Below, in pieces: positions 27,516-37,351 of a DNA stretch of 64,000 nt. The stretch covers positions 434,001-498,000 of the forward strand of contig BPGX01000001.1 of the NCBI GenBank assembly GCA_026003255.1, in the 5' to 3' direction. Origin of the DNA: Bacteroidia bacterium. Lineage in GTDB: Bacteria > Bacteroidota > Bacteroidia > B-17B0 > Aurantibacillaceae. Both the position numbers and the translations under genes were made by a program. Position 1 is the stretch's first letter; each line of letters begins with the position of its first letter. Below the pieces are notes generated by a model. That model was not told the origin of the DNA. It worked only from the letters and a program-made list of their open reading frames with translations, and made no database searches.

Positions 27516-28979
27516 ATGTTCACATTACCTTCAAAGATATTAAATTACATCAATGGAGAACTTATAGAACCTGTTCAAAATTTTTATATTCCCAACATCC
27601 AACCTTCAAAAGGAGAAAGTTATTCACAAATTCCGGATAGTGATAAGCAAGATGTGCAAATGGCTGTTGAAGCCGCGGAACGTGCTTTTCCAATGTGGAG
27701 CGTTTTACCGCACCAAAAACGTTTTGAATATTTAATGAAAATTGCAGAATTGATTGATAAAAAACACGATTATCTGGCTTATGCTGAAAGTATTGATAAT
27801 GGGAAGCCGTTGAAACTATCGAAGAGGGTAGATATTCCACGAGCATCGGCCAATTTTCGTTTTTTTGCGACTGCTATTCTGCATTATTATTCGCAAGCAC
27901 ACATCAATGAATACAGTTCGTTTAATTATACGTTCAAACAACCAGTAGGTATTGCCGGATGTATTTCCCCCTGGAATTTACCACTTTACTTGTTTACATG
28001 GAAAATTGCACCTGCATTAGCAGCAGGGTGTACTGTGGTAGCTAAACCATCTGAAATTACACCAATGACGGCTTTCTTGCTTTCTGAAATTTGTATAGAA
28101 GCAGGATTACCGGCAGGAGTTTTAAATATAGTTCATGGCTTTGGATATAAAGTAGGACAGGCCATTGTAGAACATCCAAAGGTAAAAGCGATTTCATTTA
28201 CAGGAGGTACGAAGACCGGTAAAAACATTGCAGCAACAGCTGCGCCGATGTTCAAAAAATTATCATTAGAATTAGGAGGAAAAAATCCGAATATCATTTT
28301 TGCGGATTGCAATTATGAGAAAATGCTGAAAACTACCATTCAATCTTCGTTTGCAAATCAGGGACAAATCTGTTTATGTGGTTCCAGAATTTTTGTAGAA
28401 CGTTCTCTTTACGAAAAATTCAAAAACGATTTTGTAGAAAGAACAAAAAGCGTTGAAAGTAGGACCGCCACTTGATGAAGAAACACAAATAGGTGCTGTT
28501 GTTTCCGAATCGCATCTGCAGAAAATTTTAAGTTACATAGAATTGGCTCAACAGGAAGGTGGAACAATTTTATGTGGAGGCAAGCGAAAAATGTTAGAGG
28601 CACCTTATGATAAAGGATATTACATTGAGCCAACCATAATTGAAGGATTGTCTTATACATGTAGAACCAATCAGGAAGAAATTTTTGGGACCTGTTTGTA
28701 ACCATCATGCCTTTTGATAGTGAAGAAGAAGTGATTAGGATGGCAAATAGCGTAGAATATGGATTGGCGGCAACAATATGGACAGAAAACTTAAATCGTG
28801 CACATCGTGTTGCACATCGGTTAGAAAGTGGAATCATCTGGATTAATACATGGTTAAATAGAGATTTGCGAACACCATTTGGAGGGATGAAAGCATCGGG
28901 CGTTGGAAGAGAGGGTGGATTTAAGGCATTGGATTTTTTTCACGAAGATAAAAATGTTTGTGTAGAGCTGACCACTTGA
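27516..28979 (+). pseudogene. NAD(P)-dependent aldehyde dehydrogenase, three apparent frameshifts
   Basis: Aldehyde dehydrogenase of 486 residues when repaired, the usual family length. The N-terminal piece has GIAGCISPWNLPLYLFTW, the NAD-binding FTGGTKTGK, the general-base region LELGGKNPN and the catalytic cysteine region NQGQICLCGSR. Breaks occur at an A5 run (28445-28449), a G3 run (28687-28689) and a T3 run (28695-28697). Removing one base at each restores LKVGPPLDEETQIGAV and the family motif NQEEIFGPVVTIMPFD, then PFGGMKASGVGREGG. It is similar to aminomuconate-semialdehyde or betaine-aldehyde dehydrogenases; the substrate is not certain. Very likely an intact gene with sequencing errors. 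Confidence 0.88.
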
Positions 28980-28982
28980 TTT

Positions 28983-30258
28983 ATGAAGAGAGTATTGTTT
29001 CTTTTTTTCATATTGTATGCATTTAATTTTAAGGCACAAGAAGACGAGGAGTTTATATTCATTCAAAGAAATTTTAATAATCCATTTCGAATTGTTTTAT
29101 TCAATGATGCTTTGTTTTTAAGCAAAAAGCCCATTCAGTTTAAGCTTTGGGAGGAAGGATTTTTAACTATTGATGATTTTCAGTCAACAGATTATCCTGA
29201 AAAAGACAACTTATCATTATTGAAAACGGGCTTTCTAAAGTATTACTATGCGTTTGTGCCATTTAAATTGAAAATAAAAAGCAGGGATACAATTTTTTTC
29301 TACACAAAAGTTTATTTATTAATAGATAAAAGTCAGTCGTGGATATCGAAAGAGGTTAATGTGATACAAACATTAAATTATTTTAATGGATTATATGATC
29401 TTCTTCAACTTTATGCAAAACTTTTTGAATATGAAGCCAATAGGTTTTTTCCAAATGTATATGGGATTCAGCGAGGTGAACAAACAGCTTAAAAGAGATA
29501 TTGAAAAATTTAAAGAAGAAACGGATGAGGGTAAAAATTCAATAGAATTAGCTAGAAAAAGTGATTCTATTAAAGAAAAATTAAGTCAAATAAAATCTCC
29601 ACACTTACCGCCCATAATATTTAGTCCTTTTTTATTAGGATTCAATATTTCTTATCAAGCCAATATCCCGCTATTATCTCAAGTTCTTCAGTACTATCAG
29701 ATGATGAATGGAATAAATCTTTCTTTTTATATTTCACATCGCAAAAATTACTTTAATATTTTTTTTGGTTATGCTTCTTCAAAGTTAATGACTAATTATA
29801 TAAGTGAAACAAATAATCTTTTGTATCAAAAAGGTAATATCATTGGTTTTGGAAACTATGGTATAGGATATGAACGATCCATTATAGATAATAAAAGATG
29901 GAGATTAACACCTTTCGTAGGTATAGGAGGAAGTAACTTAAACATCAATTATTATCCAAATTCTTCCCAAACAAATGATAGATCAAAAGATTTAAAAATT
30001 AATTCTATTTATTATTGTGGCGGAATAAGTTTTGTGTTATTATTTCGAAAATATTTGTATACACCAGGTAATTATCAATATTTATTCTATAATGTTCTTG
30101 TTTACAATTATGGATTAAACCTGAAACTTTATATTTCATATTCAAACTTTAATCCAACCTTCAAAAATTTTCTAATTAATTTTTCATTAGGCTTTAATCT
30201 TCTGGAAACTAGAAAGGGAAAATTTGTTGACAATAAAAATGCTTTAATAATTGATTAG
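28983..30258 (+). pseudogene. Secreted protein of unknown function with beta-barrel-like C-terminus, one apparent frameshift
   Basis: Not recognised. A signal peptide (VLFLFFILYAFNFKAQ) starts the protein. Reading stops at 29492 in the first frame, but removing one T from the T6 run at 29445-29450 joins it to the frame ending at 30258 (through RFFQMYMGFSEVNKQLKRD), giving ~424 residues. The centre has a short charged helix. The C-terminal ~220 residues alternate hydrophobic and polar residues with many aromatics (NYGIGYERSIIDNKRWRLTPFVGIGGSNLN), as in outer-membrane beta-barrels. The stop overlaps the end of the converging coaE gene. Confidence 0.65.
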
Positions 30259-30842
30259 TAAGAATTCTTAAGATGAATAAATATTTCTAAAACTTTTGGT
30301 AAGAGTGGTTCTGTTTCGTTATTGTGAATGACAAAATCAACTTGCTTAATTTTTTCTTCATCGGGCATTTGTTTGCTCATTCTTTTAATTATCTCATCAT
30401 CTGAAAGTTTGTCTCTTTGTTTGATTCTCTGGACGCGTATTTCTCTTGGAGCAGTTACAAGTATTATTTTATGGCAGGCAGTTTGTAATTGGGCTTCAAA
30501 AATTAGAGCACTTTCTTTGAAGAGAAAGTCAGAATCTGCGTGTTCTTTCAGGAATTCTTGAAAATCTTGCTTTACAGCCGAATGAATTATCTGATTTACC
30601 TGATTTAATAATTGACTATCTGCAAAGATTCTATCGGCTATGTATTTTTTATTCAGAGTGTTTTCATTGATATAAGCATCCTTTCCCAGAATCTGGATAA
30701 TTTGCCTTTTTACTTCTGGTAAAAAATACATTGCTTTTGCTCTTTCATCCGAATAGTAAACAGGATAGCCGAGTGTTTCGAAAATTTTTGCCACTGTGGT
30801 TTTTCCAGAACCTATTCCGCCAGTAATACAAATGATTTTCAT
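30255..30842 (-). CDS. coaE: Dephospho-CoA kinase
   Basis: 195-residue kinase that makes coenzyme A from dephospho-CoA and ATP, the last step of CoA synthesis. The P-loop GGIGSGKTT lies at residues 8-16. The substrate region has YYSDERAKAM, in the place of the usual D-x-D segment. HSAVKQDF and LIFEAQL are family-typical, followed by the Arg-rich lid REIRVQRIKQRDKLSDDEI. The start overlaps the upstream YbbR-like gene by 4 bp. This YbbR-coaE pairing is common in Bacteroidota. Confidence 0.94.
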   Translation of the reverse strand: MKIICITGGIGSGKTTVAKIFETLGYPVYYSDERAKAMYFLPEVKRQIIQILGKDAYINENTLNKKYIADRIFADSQLLNQVNQIIHSAVKQDFQEFLKEHADSDFLFKESALIFEAQLQTACHKIILVTAPREIRVQRIKQRDKLSDDEIIKRMSKQMPDEEKIKQVDFVIHNNETEPLLPKVLEIFIHLKNSY

Positions 30843-31237
30843 CTTCTCTTTTTAGATGTTTTGTCGAACTTTATACTTATTGTATCTGGTTGAATTTCTA
30901 AAATGTTTATTCTTACTGGAAAGTGATCGTTTTCTGATATATTTTCGTTACGAATGGAATAAAGCCCTTTTTTATTGATACGTTTGAGTTTATTAAATGG
31001 AATATAGATTTGATGTGGAAGGTATTTTTCTAACAACTTAATTTTAAGTCCAGATCCTTTGACTTTGATTTTTAGTGAAACATGGATACTGTCTTGTTGA
31101 TAAACATCCGGCACATTATAAATGACAACATTGGTATCATAGTTTCGAATATAAGTTTGATTTAATTGATGAATAATCCATAAGATAAAGGAAATCATCA
31201 GGCAAATTACAAAAACTATAATGTCTTTTCGAATCAT
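30839..31237 (-). CDS. YbbR/CdaR-like single-domain membrane protein
   Basis: 132 residues: one N-terminal transmembrane helix (IIVFVICLMISFILWIIH) and a periplasmic beta-rich domain of YbbR type (VSLKIKVKGSGLKIKLLEKY ... ILEIQPDTISIKF). In Firmicutes, multi-YbbR proteins (CdaR) regulate a cyclic-di-AMP cyclase; the Bacteroidota form here has only one visible domain and its role is not known. It is likely translationally coupled to coaE through an ATGA-type overlap. Confidence 0.75.
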   Translation of the reverse strand: MIRKDIIVFVICLMISFILWIIHQLNQTYIRNYDTNVVIYNVPDVYQQDSIHVSLKIKVKGSGLKIKLLEKYLPHQIYIPFNKLKRINKKGLYSIRNENISENDHFPVRINILEIQPDTISIKFDKTSKKRR

Positions 31238-31293
31238 TCAAGTGCGAAAATAAATACTATTCGTTTTTTCTGCAAGCATTGAAAGAACTTGCT

Positions 31294-31301
31294 TACATTT
31301 G
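31294..31301 (+). promoter_or_regulatory. Bacteroidota-type -7 promoter box (tpiA)
   Basis: TACATTTG is an exact TAnnTTTG match, 12 bp upstream of the tpiA start at 31314. It supports this start over the in-frame ATG at 31299, which would lie before the expected transcript start. Confidence 0.6.
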
Positions 31302-31313
31302 CCGATCAAAAAA

Positions 31314-32066
31314 ATGCGTCAAAAAATAGTTGCGGCCAATTGGAAGTTGAACAAAACATTATCAGAAGGTTTAGATTTAGTGAATTTTTTACAATCAAAA
31401 GTGAATGAGCACGATGATGTTATTAAAATTATATGTCCTACTTTTCCTTTGCTTTATCCTATCAAAGAAATTTTAGATTCATCTAAAAAGTTTTATTTGG
31501 GGGCACAAAATTGTAGTGCTTATGAACGAGGGGCTTATACTGGTGAAGTATCTGCAAGTATTCTGAAATCAGTGGGATGTGAATATGTTATTATCGGGCA
31601 TTCAGAGAGAAGAAAAATGTTTGGTGAAACAGAAGAAGTTTTGTTTCAAAAACTAAATCTTGCTTTGCAAAATCAATTAAAAGTGATTTATTGTGTAGGT
31701 GAAGAATTGGATCAACGAAAAGAAAAATTACACTTTAATGTGGTAAAATCTCAATTAGACAATTTATTAAAATTATCTAATGAACAATTACAAAACGTCA
31801 TTATTGCTTACGAACCTGTATGGGCAATAGGCACGGGTGTGAATGCTACGCCCAAGCAAGCACAGGAAATGCATGCTTATATTCGTGAAATTGTTGCTAC
31901 CAAAGATGCAGATATTGCGAATGCCATTCCAATACTCTATGGTGGAAGTTGTAATGCTATGAATGCAGGACAACTTTTTCAGCAAAAAGATATTGATGGT
32001 GGATTAATTGGTTCTGCATCATTGAAAGGTGAAGAGTTTTTACAAATAATATATGCCGCTTCGTAA
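31314..32066 (+). CDS. tpiA: Triosephosphate isomerase
   Basis: Glycolytic enzyme interconverting dihydroxyacetone phosphate and glyceraldehyde-3-phosphate. 250 residues, standard for the family. The active site is complete: Asn9 and Lys11 (NWKLN), His96 (IIGHSERR) and Glu167 (AYEPVWAIGTG). The phosphate loop YGGSCN and GGLIGSASLK are also present. The start at 31314 (MRQKIVAANWK) matches the family. It is the first gene of a run of same-strand genes with small gaps reaching miaA. Confidence 0.97.
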   Translation: MRQKIVAANWKLNKTLSEGLDLVNFLQSKVNEHDDVIKIICPTFPLLYPIKEILDSSKKFYLGAQNCSAYERGAYTGEVSASILKSVGCEYVIIGHSERRKMFGETEEVLFQKLNLALQNQLKVIYCVGEELDQRKEKLHFNVVKSQLDNLLKLSNEQLQNVIIAYEPVWAIGTGVNATPKQAQEMHAYIREIVATKDADIANAIPILYGGSCNAMNAGQLFQQKDIDGGLIGSASLKGEEFLQIIYAAS

Positions 32067-32075
32067 ATATTCATT

Positions 32076-32939
32076 ATGCATCAAATACCATATTGGCAAT
32101 ACAATTTTATTACATCCGAAGGAGTGGATAAAGATATTTTAATCACATTAATGTCTGATTTTAATTTTGAAGGTTTTTTAGAAACAGAAAATGGCTTTGT
32201 ATCGTTTATTCCCACTGATAAAGCATTGGATGAAAATATATGGTTGGAAGAATTAAAAAATTATGATCCAAACATTACTTATTCCCGTGAATTAATTGAA
32301 CCAAAAAATTGGAACGAAGAGTGGGAAAAAAATTATGATGTTGTAAAAATAAATGATCAATGTGAGATATATGCTTCTTTTCATGTTGTAAATCCTGACA
32401 TAAAGTATCCACTTTATATTGATCCCAAAATGAGTTTTGGTACAGGACATCATGCTACTACTTTTATGATGTGTAATTGGTTATTTGATTTGAAGGAAAA
32501 ATTACAAGATGCAGTGGTATTGGATGTTGGATGTGGGACAGGGGTATTGGGAATTTTGGCTAAAAAATTAGGATCTCATAAAATTTATCTTATAGATAAC
32601 GATCCAATTTGCGTGGAAAATACGACAGAAAATTTACACAAGAATTTTTCTCATGAGATGATGAATAATTTCGAAGTTGGGTTGCATGATATTGAGTCGT
32701 TTATTAATACTCACGAAGATTTTTGCTGTGATGTTATATTAGCGAATATTCAAAAAAATGTCATACTTCACGATTTGCCTTTTTATGAAAAGATATTGAA
32801 ATCAGGAGGATTGTTGTTAGTAAGCGGTATTTTAATAGAGGCAGAAGAAGAAGTGATTAATTATGCATCAACTTTTTTTAATTACTTACAATCCAGATAC
32901 AAAGCCGAATGGGCATCTTTACTCTTTCAAAAAAAATAA
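32076..32939 (+). CDS. prmA: Ribosomal protein L11 methyltransferase
   Basis: 287 residues. The N-terminal substrate-recognition domain is followed by a Rossmann methyltransferase domain with SFGTGHHATTFMM and the SAM site VVLDVGCGTGVLGILAKKLG. DVILANIQKNVI corresponds to the NPPY-like region typical of PrmA. It would trimethylate ribosomal protein L11. The gap to tpiA is 9 bp and to the SCO gene 4 bp, so they are probably one operon. Confidence 0.95.
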   Translation: MHQIPYWQYNFITSEGVDKDILITLMSDFNFEGFLETENGFVSFIPTDKALDENIWLEELKNYDPNITYSRELIEPKNWNEEWEKNYDVVKINDQCEIYASFHVVNPDIKYPLYIDPKMSFGTGHHATTFMMCNWLFDLKEKLQDAVVLDVGCGTGVLGILAKKLGSHKIYLIDNDPICVENTTENLHKNFSHEMMNNFEVGLHDIESFINTHEDFCCDVILANIQKNVILHDLPFYEKILKSGGLLLVSGILIEAEEEVINYASTFFNYLQSRYKAEWASLLFQKK

Positions 32940-32943
32940 AACT

Positions 32944-33576
32944 ATGAAAAAACTTCAATTACCTTTACTTATTCTCATAGGTTTAATTTTAGTAGGTTTG
33001 TTGTATTATCAGAAAAAGCAAAATCCACAGCCCATCCGAAAATTGCCATATTTTGGACCAGCAGAACTATCAGATAAAACACAACATACTATTCCATCGT
33101 TTACATTCGTTAATCAATACAATGAAATTATAACGAAAAAAGATGTAGAAGGTAAAATTTATGTGGTAGATTATTTCTTTGTAACTTGTAAGTCCATTTG
33201 TCCCATTATGGCAAAACAAATGAAAAGAGTGTACGATACATTTCGTAATGATAACGATGTGTTGATTTTATCACACACAGTTAATCCAGAAGAGGATAGT
33301 GTGTCGGTACTAAAACGGTATGCAGAGGAGCATGGTGTGTTTGATAAGAAATGGTTGTTTTTGACGGGTGATAAAAAACATTTATATGAAATGGCAAGAA
33401 AAGCATACTTGTTGAATGCTGAAGAAGGAGACGGTGGACCAGATGATTTTATTCATACTCAAAATTTTGCATTGATAGATAAACATGGACATATTCGCGG
33501 TTATTATGATGGAACAGATAGTGTGGAAGTTTCCAGATTAATTCAGGATATAATGGTTCTTAAAGAAGAAAAATAG
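32944..33576 (+). CDS. SCO1/SenC-family copper chaperone, membrane anchored
   Basis: 210 residues. One N-terminal membrane helix (LLILIGLILVGLLYY) precedes a thioredoxin-fold domain. The copper ligands are Cys82 and Cys86 in CKSICP and His171 in FIHTQNF. SCO proteins help assemble the CuA centre of cytochrome oxidase, and possibly also the CuA site of nitrous oxide reductase, which is encoded at 44012 in this window; the latter is inference. The start at 32944 (MKKLQLPLL) is preferred over the overlapping 32863 ORF start, which lies inside prmA. Confidence 0.93.
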   Translation: MKKLQLPLLILIGLILVGLLYYQKKQNPQPIRKLPYFGPAELSDKTQHTIPSFTFVNQYNEIITKKDVEGKIYVVDYFFVTCKSICPIMAKQMKRVYDTFRNDNDVLILSHTVNPEEDSVSVLKRYAEEHGVFDKKWLFLTGDKKHLYEMARKAYLLNAEEGDGGPDDFIHTQNFALIDKHGHIRGYYDGTDSVEVSRLIQDIMVLKEEK

Positions 33577-34488
33577 ATGTTTACGTTTTCGTTTACTAAT
33601 TCACAAAAAGGTCATTTATCATTATTTTCAGCACAAGTGATTTATGCGCTAAATTATTCCATTGCAAAAGATATAATGCCTAAATATTTACATCCCATTT
33701 CCCTTGTATTTTTAAGGATTTTCGGGGCATGTATTTTATTTTGGGGCTTGAGTTTTTTTATATCTTCTGAAAAACAAAATGTTTCAAAAGATGATATTAA
33801 AAAAACATTTTGGTTATCTTTATTTGGAGTGATTATCAATCAATTTTTCTTTATATATGGTTTAAGTATTACAACGCCCATCAATTCAGCAATAATAATG
33901 ATTTCCAATCCTATTATAGTTTTTTTATTGAGTTTATTTATTTTTAATAAAAATAATAAAGTTTCATTTCAATGGAAACATTGGTTAGGTTTAATATCTG
34001 GAATAGCAGGTGCTCTAACATTAATTTTATTCAAGGGAAATTTTAATTTTGGTTCTGATACATGGGTAGGAGATGTAATGACTTTGCTTAATTCAGCTTC
34101 ATGGGCATTGTTTTTAATATATGGTAAGGACATGCTACAAAAGTATCATACCGTAGCTGTGATGAAATATATGTTTTTATGGGGAACAATTGTGTTTTTT
34201 CCTGTGGCGGTATTTTTTTTATTTCATGAAGAATGGCAAAATATTCCTATATCTATTTATTGGGCAATTGCATTTGTGGTTTTAGCCACCACTTTTATTG
34301 CATATTTATTAAATACTTACGGATTAAAATTAATGAGCACTTCGGTAGTGAGTATGTATATTTATATGCAACCTTTTTTAGCCACGCTATTTGCAGTAAT
34401 GTTTGGAAAAGATACAATCACAATCACTAAAATAATTGCAGGAAGTTTTGTATTATTAGGCATCTATTTAGTAAATACCAAAAAATAA
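33577..34488 (+). CDS. EamA-family (DMT) transporter
   Basis: 303 residues with ten predicted transmembrane helices in two five-helix EamA repeats. Typical features are AQVIYALNYSIAKDIMP in helix 1, SITTPINSAIIMISNPIIVFLLS at the end of the first repeat, and the second repeat from WVGDVMTLLNSASWALFLIYG to VVSMYIYMQPFLATLFAVMFG. It is a drug/metabolite transporter relative, probably exporting a small metabolite; the substrate cannot be predicted. The ATG directly follows the stop codon of the SCO gene. Confidence 0.93.
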   Translation: MFTFSFTNSQKGHLSLFSAQVIYALNYSIAKDIMPKYLHPISLVFLRIFGACILFWGLSFFISSEKQNVSKDDIKKTFWLSLFGVIINQFFFIYGLSITTPINSAIIMISNPIIVFLLSLFIFNKNNKVSFQWKHWLGLISGIAGALTLILFKGNFNFGSDTWVGDVMTLLNSASWALFLIYGKDMLQKYHTVAVMKYMFLWGTIVFFPVAVFFLFHEEWQNIPISIYWAIAFVVLATTFIAYLLNTYGLKLMSTSVVSMYIYMQPFLATLFAVMFGKDTITITKIIAGSFVLLGIYLVNTKK

Positions 34489-34493
34489 GATGT

Positions 34494-35387
34494 ATGTTAT
34501 ATTCCATGACAGGTTATGGAAAGGTTTTGGCTTCTAATAATCAGATGAACTTAAATATTGAAATCAAAAGTTTAAACAGCAAAGGAGTTGATATTTCATT
34601 AAAATGTCCGATCTGGTTAAAAGCTCTGGAGTTAGATATAAGAAATTATTTACAGGAAAAATTAATAAGAGGTAAAATAGATGTTTATTTTACAATTGAA
34701 TGGAAAGATGAAATTATTTTGAACCAAATAAATACACATAGTTTAAAGAAGCATTATGAACAATTCAAAAAGGTATTAGATGAACTAAATCTGGATGCCG
34801 AAAATCCTTACATTATAGCTACTATTTTTCGCGAAGCATTAAATTTACAGGAAAAACAAATGGATATTGATGATATACTTTTGAATGAAGAAAATAAAAA
34901 ATTAATTTTTGATACTTTGGAGACGTGTTGTAATAAACTTATTGATTTTAGAAAAATAGAGGGGAATAAATTAGAACGAGATATTTTAGATCAGATAAAA
35001 CTTATTGAAAATTTAAAGAATGAGATTGCAGCAAAAGAACCAATACGAAAGCAAAAAGTAAGAAATAAAATTTTGACTACTCTAAAAGAAAATTTTGATG
35101 AATCTAAAATAGATAGAGAACGTTTTGAGCAAGAAATGATTTATTATATTGAAAAATTAGATATTAACGAAGAGTTAGTGCGTTTACAAAGTCATATTGA
35201 TTATTTTAGAACTATTTGTAACAATGGCATAGGCATGGGAAGAAAATTATCTTTTTTGACACAGGAAATTGGAAGAGAAATAAACACAATAGGAAGTAAA
35301 GCTAATGACGAAGGTATACAAAAATTAGTAGTTGAAATGAAAGATGCGCTTGAAAAAATAAAAGAACAGATGAATAACATTTTATAA
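34494..35387 (+). CDS. YicC-family endoribonuclease
   Basis: 297 residues matching the YicC family (YicC_N plus DUF1732), shown in E. coli to be an endoribonuclease. The N-terminus has the invariant MLYSMTGYGK start and EIKSLNSKGVDISLKCP. The C-terminal half contains the conserved DINEELVRLQSHIDYFR, GIGMGRKLSFLTQEIGREINTIGSKA and VEMKDALEKIKEQ segments. In many Bacteroidota the next gene is gmk; here it is miaA, 2 bp downstream, so the operon differs from the common order. Confidence 0.94.
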   Translation: MLYSMTGYGKVLASNNQMNLNIEIKSLNSKGVDISLKCPIWLKALELDIRNYLQEKLIRGKIDVYFTIEWKDEIILNQINTHSLKKHYEQFKKVLDELNLDAENPYIIATIFREALNLQEKQMDIDDILLNEENKKLIFDTLETCCNKLIDFRKIEGNKLERDILDQIKLIENLKNEIAAKEPIRKQKVRNKILTTLKENFDESKIDRERFEQEMIYYIEKLDINEELVRLQSHIDYFRTICNNGIGMGRKLSFLTQEIGREINTIGSKANDEGIQKLVVEMKDALEKIKEQMNNIL

Positions 35388-35389
35388 TC

Positions 35390-36325
35390 ATGTCCGACAA
35401 ATATCTCATTGTCATTGGAGGTCCAACAGCAGTTGGAAAAACAGATTTAGCCATTCAAATTGCAAAATATTTTAATACAGTGATACTCTCAGCTGATTCA
35501 CGACAGATTTATAAAGAACTTAATATAGGTGTAGCCAAGCCATCAGAAGAACAATTAAAAGAAGTAAAACACTATTTTATTTCGCATATTTCTATTCATC
35601 AGGATTATACGGCGTATGATTATCAAAAAGAAGTCCATGAATTACTACCACAATTGTTTCAGCAACATGATGTAGTAATAATGGTTGGTGGTACCGGGTT
35701 CTATATCAATTCTGTATTATATGGATTGAATGAAATTCCACAAATATCGAATGAAGTAAAAAATAAAGTAAAAGAATTATACGAAATCAGAGGAATAGAA
35801 GGGCTACAAGATGTTTTAATGCAAAAAGACCTTGAATATTTTTCAAAAGTAGATAAATATAATCCTGTCCGATTAATGCGTGCGTTGGAAGTTATTTATG
35901 AAACGGGACAACCTTTCAGTGATTTTTTGAATGATAAATTAATCAAGAAGCCCGATTACTTTAAAGCAATTAAAATCTTTTTGAACATAAATAGAGAGGA
36001 ACTTTATAAAAGAATTGATAATAGAGTTTTGAAAATGATGGAAGACGGATTAGAAGATGAAGCAAGTTCATTATATCCTTTTCGACACTTGAAAGCATTG
36101 AATACAGTTGGGTACAAAGAGTGGTGGCATTATTTTGAAAGCAAGAAAGTTGAAAAGAATTCTGTTATTGAACAAATACAAAAAAATACGAGACATTATG
36201 CCAAGCGACAAATAACGTGGTTTAAACATCAATGGGAAGCGGAGGAAGTAAAAGTTGATAATACGAATTTACTTACTCAAAACAATGTACTACATCAAAT
36301 TCTAGATAGATTAAAACAAAATTGA
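35390..36325 (+). CDS. miaA: tRNA dimethylallyltransferase
   Basis: 311-residue enzyme that adds an isopentenyl group to A37 of tRNAs reading UNN codons. The P-loop GGPTAVGKT lies at residues 8-16. The substrate-binding SADSRQIYKELNIGVAKPS follows, with HYFISHISIHQDYTAYDYQ, GGTGFYINSVLYG, the tRNA-contact region LMRALEVIYETG and the C-terminal TRHYAKRQITWFKHQ. It is the last gene of the run starting at tpiA. Confidence 0.96.
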   Translation: MSDKYLIVIGGPTAVGKTDLAIQIAKYFNTVILSADSRQIYKELNIGVAKPSEEQLKEVKHYFISHISIHQDYTAYDYQKEVHELLPQLFQQHDVVIMVGGTGFYINSVLYGLNEIPQISNEVKNKVKELYEIRGIEGLQDVLMQKDLEYFSKVDKYNPVRLMRALEVIYETGQPFSDFLNDKLIKKPDYFKAIKIFLNINREELYKRIDNRVLKMMEDGLEDEASSLYPFRHLKALNTVGYKEWWHYFESKKVEKNSVIEQIQKNTRHYAKRQITWFKHQWEAEEVKVDNTNLLTQNNVLHQILDRLKQN

Positions 36326-36361
36326 GTAAAGTCATTTTATAGAATGTTTTTTTGATATTAA

Positions 36362-36565
36362 TTTGCATATGTTAAAAAAAATTAGTTATTTTGTAACCTG
36401 AATTACAATTACTCGTAAAAGGACTAAAAACTAAAAATATGATTGATGTTTTTGTTCCTCCATAGTTTTAAAGAGGAGATAAAAGGAGTTTCATAAATAT
36501 TTTTTACTTAAAATTTAATTAAACTAAAAACAATAACTAAATCATTAAATTAAAACTCAAAAACT
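36362..36565 (+). promoter_or_regulatory. Promoter and long leader of the subunit/usher-like locus
   Basis: A TTTG at 36362-36365 and a TTATTTTG at 36386-36393 are 20 bp apart and fit the Bacteroidota -33/-7 arrangement with one mismatch in the -7 box. Transcription would start near 36400, leaving a leader of ~165 bases before the ATG at 36566. The leader is A-rich and contains a weak hairpin CCTC/GAGG (about 36456-36476). A long leader suggests a stable or regulated mRNA. Confidence 0.5.
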
Positions 36566-37336
36566 ATGAAAAAGTTAGGAATTATTTTAGGAATCGGTGC
36601 ATTAAGCACCTCGTTGAGCTATGCACAGCTCGTAGACGAAAAAAATGTAACAGTAACCATGGATTTACAACCTGTGTTACAATTAAACATGACCACCCCT
36701 GATCAAATTGCCTTCGTATTTGATGAAATCCGTGAATATTATGGTGGTATTTTGAAATATGGTGCTACCATTTTAAAAGTATCTTCATCAGTTTCCTGGG
36801 ATTTGTATGCAGTTGGTCATTCACAAAACGGTACCTACTGGGATCAACAAATGGCATACAGTACTGGTGGGGGTCCGAATAGTAGAAACACTCTTCCATT
36901 AAGTTTGTTAGAACTTCACCAATATCCCGCTAACCCAAGAACCAACGGTTTATCAGGTACTTGGGTAGATTACAGTACACCGTTTGCACCAGCTAATGCT
37001 GTTGTGCCAGGACAAAACAGTGTATACTATACAGCTGGTAACCCTTATGTTGGGCCTGCAGCTACTGAAAAATACATCGCTGGTGCAGCTGGTTTCATCG
37101 GTGGTGGTGGTGATGCAGTAGATGGTGGTTCATTCTTAACTGCCGGTTCTTTAGGTAGCAATTATTACTATGTATTAGATTATCGTATTTTACCAGGTCT
37201 TCCTGCTATTTTCCCGGCTGCAGGTACGAATGCCGGTGCTCCTGAAGATTTGGTAACTCTGTTTGGTGCCAATTCTTATGCACAACCTGGTGTATACACC
37301 ATGAATGTAAAATATGTGTTAATGGAAGACCAATAG
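36566..37336 (+). CDS. Secreted putative fibre subunit (paralogue 1, cysteine-free, Gly/Ala-rich)
   Basis: 256 residues, family not recognised. A clean signal peptide ends SYA-Q21. The N-terminal mature part has IAFVFDEIREYYGGILKYGA (about 48-67), and the C-terminus has VLDYRILPGLP and ends PGVYTMNVKYVLMEDQ. Both regions recur in the next gene, so the two are paralogues. The centre is rich in Gly, Ala, Pro and Tyr (AGAAGFIGGGGDAVDGGSF). There are no cysteines. The codons look more GC-rich than in neighbours (GGT, GCT, ACC), as in highly expressed genes. The alternating C-terminal strand after a conserved PG-x-Y recalls the last strand of chaperone-usher pilins. A strong hairpin follows. I infer a major surface subunit. 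Confidence 0.6.
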   Translation: MKKLGIILGIGALSTSLSYAQLVDEKNVTVTMDLQPVLQLNMTTPDQIAFVFDEIREYYGGILKYGATILKVSSSVSWDLYAVGHSQNGTYWDQQMAYSTGGGPNSRNTLPLSLLELHQYPANPRTNGLSGTWVDYSTPFAPANAVVPGQNSVYYTAGNPYVGPAATEKYIAGAAGFIGGGGDAVDGGSFLTAGSLGSNYYYVLDYRILPGLPAIFPAAGTNAGAPEDLVTLFGANSYAQPGVYTMNVKYVLMEDQ

Positions 37337-37351
37337 TGGTTTAAGTTCATG

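Noticed and set aside
24703..28700. Programmed ribosomal frameshifting in the aminotransferase and aldehyde dehydrogenase
   Set aside because: The breaks lie in short runs of all four bases (A, C, G, T) within housekeeping-type enzymes, with no slippery-site or stimulator pattern shared among them. Sequencing overcalls explain all of them.
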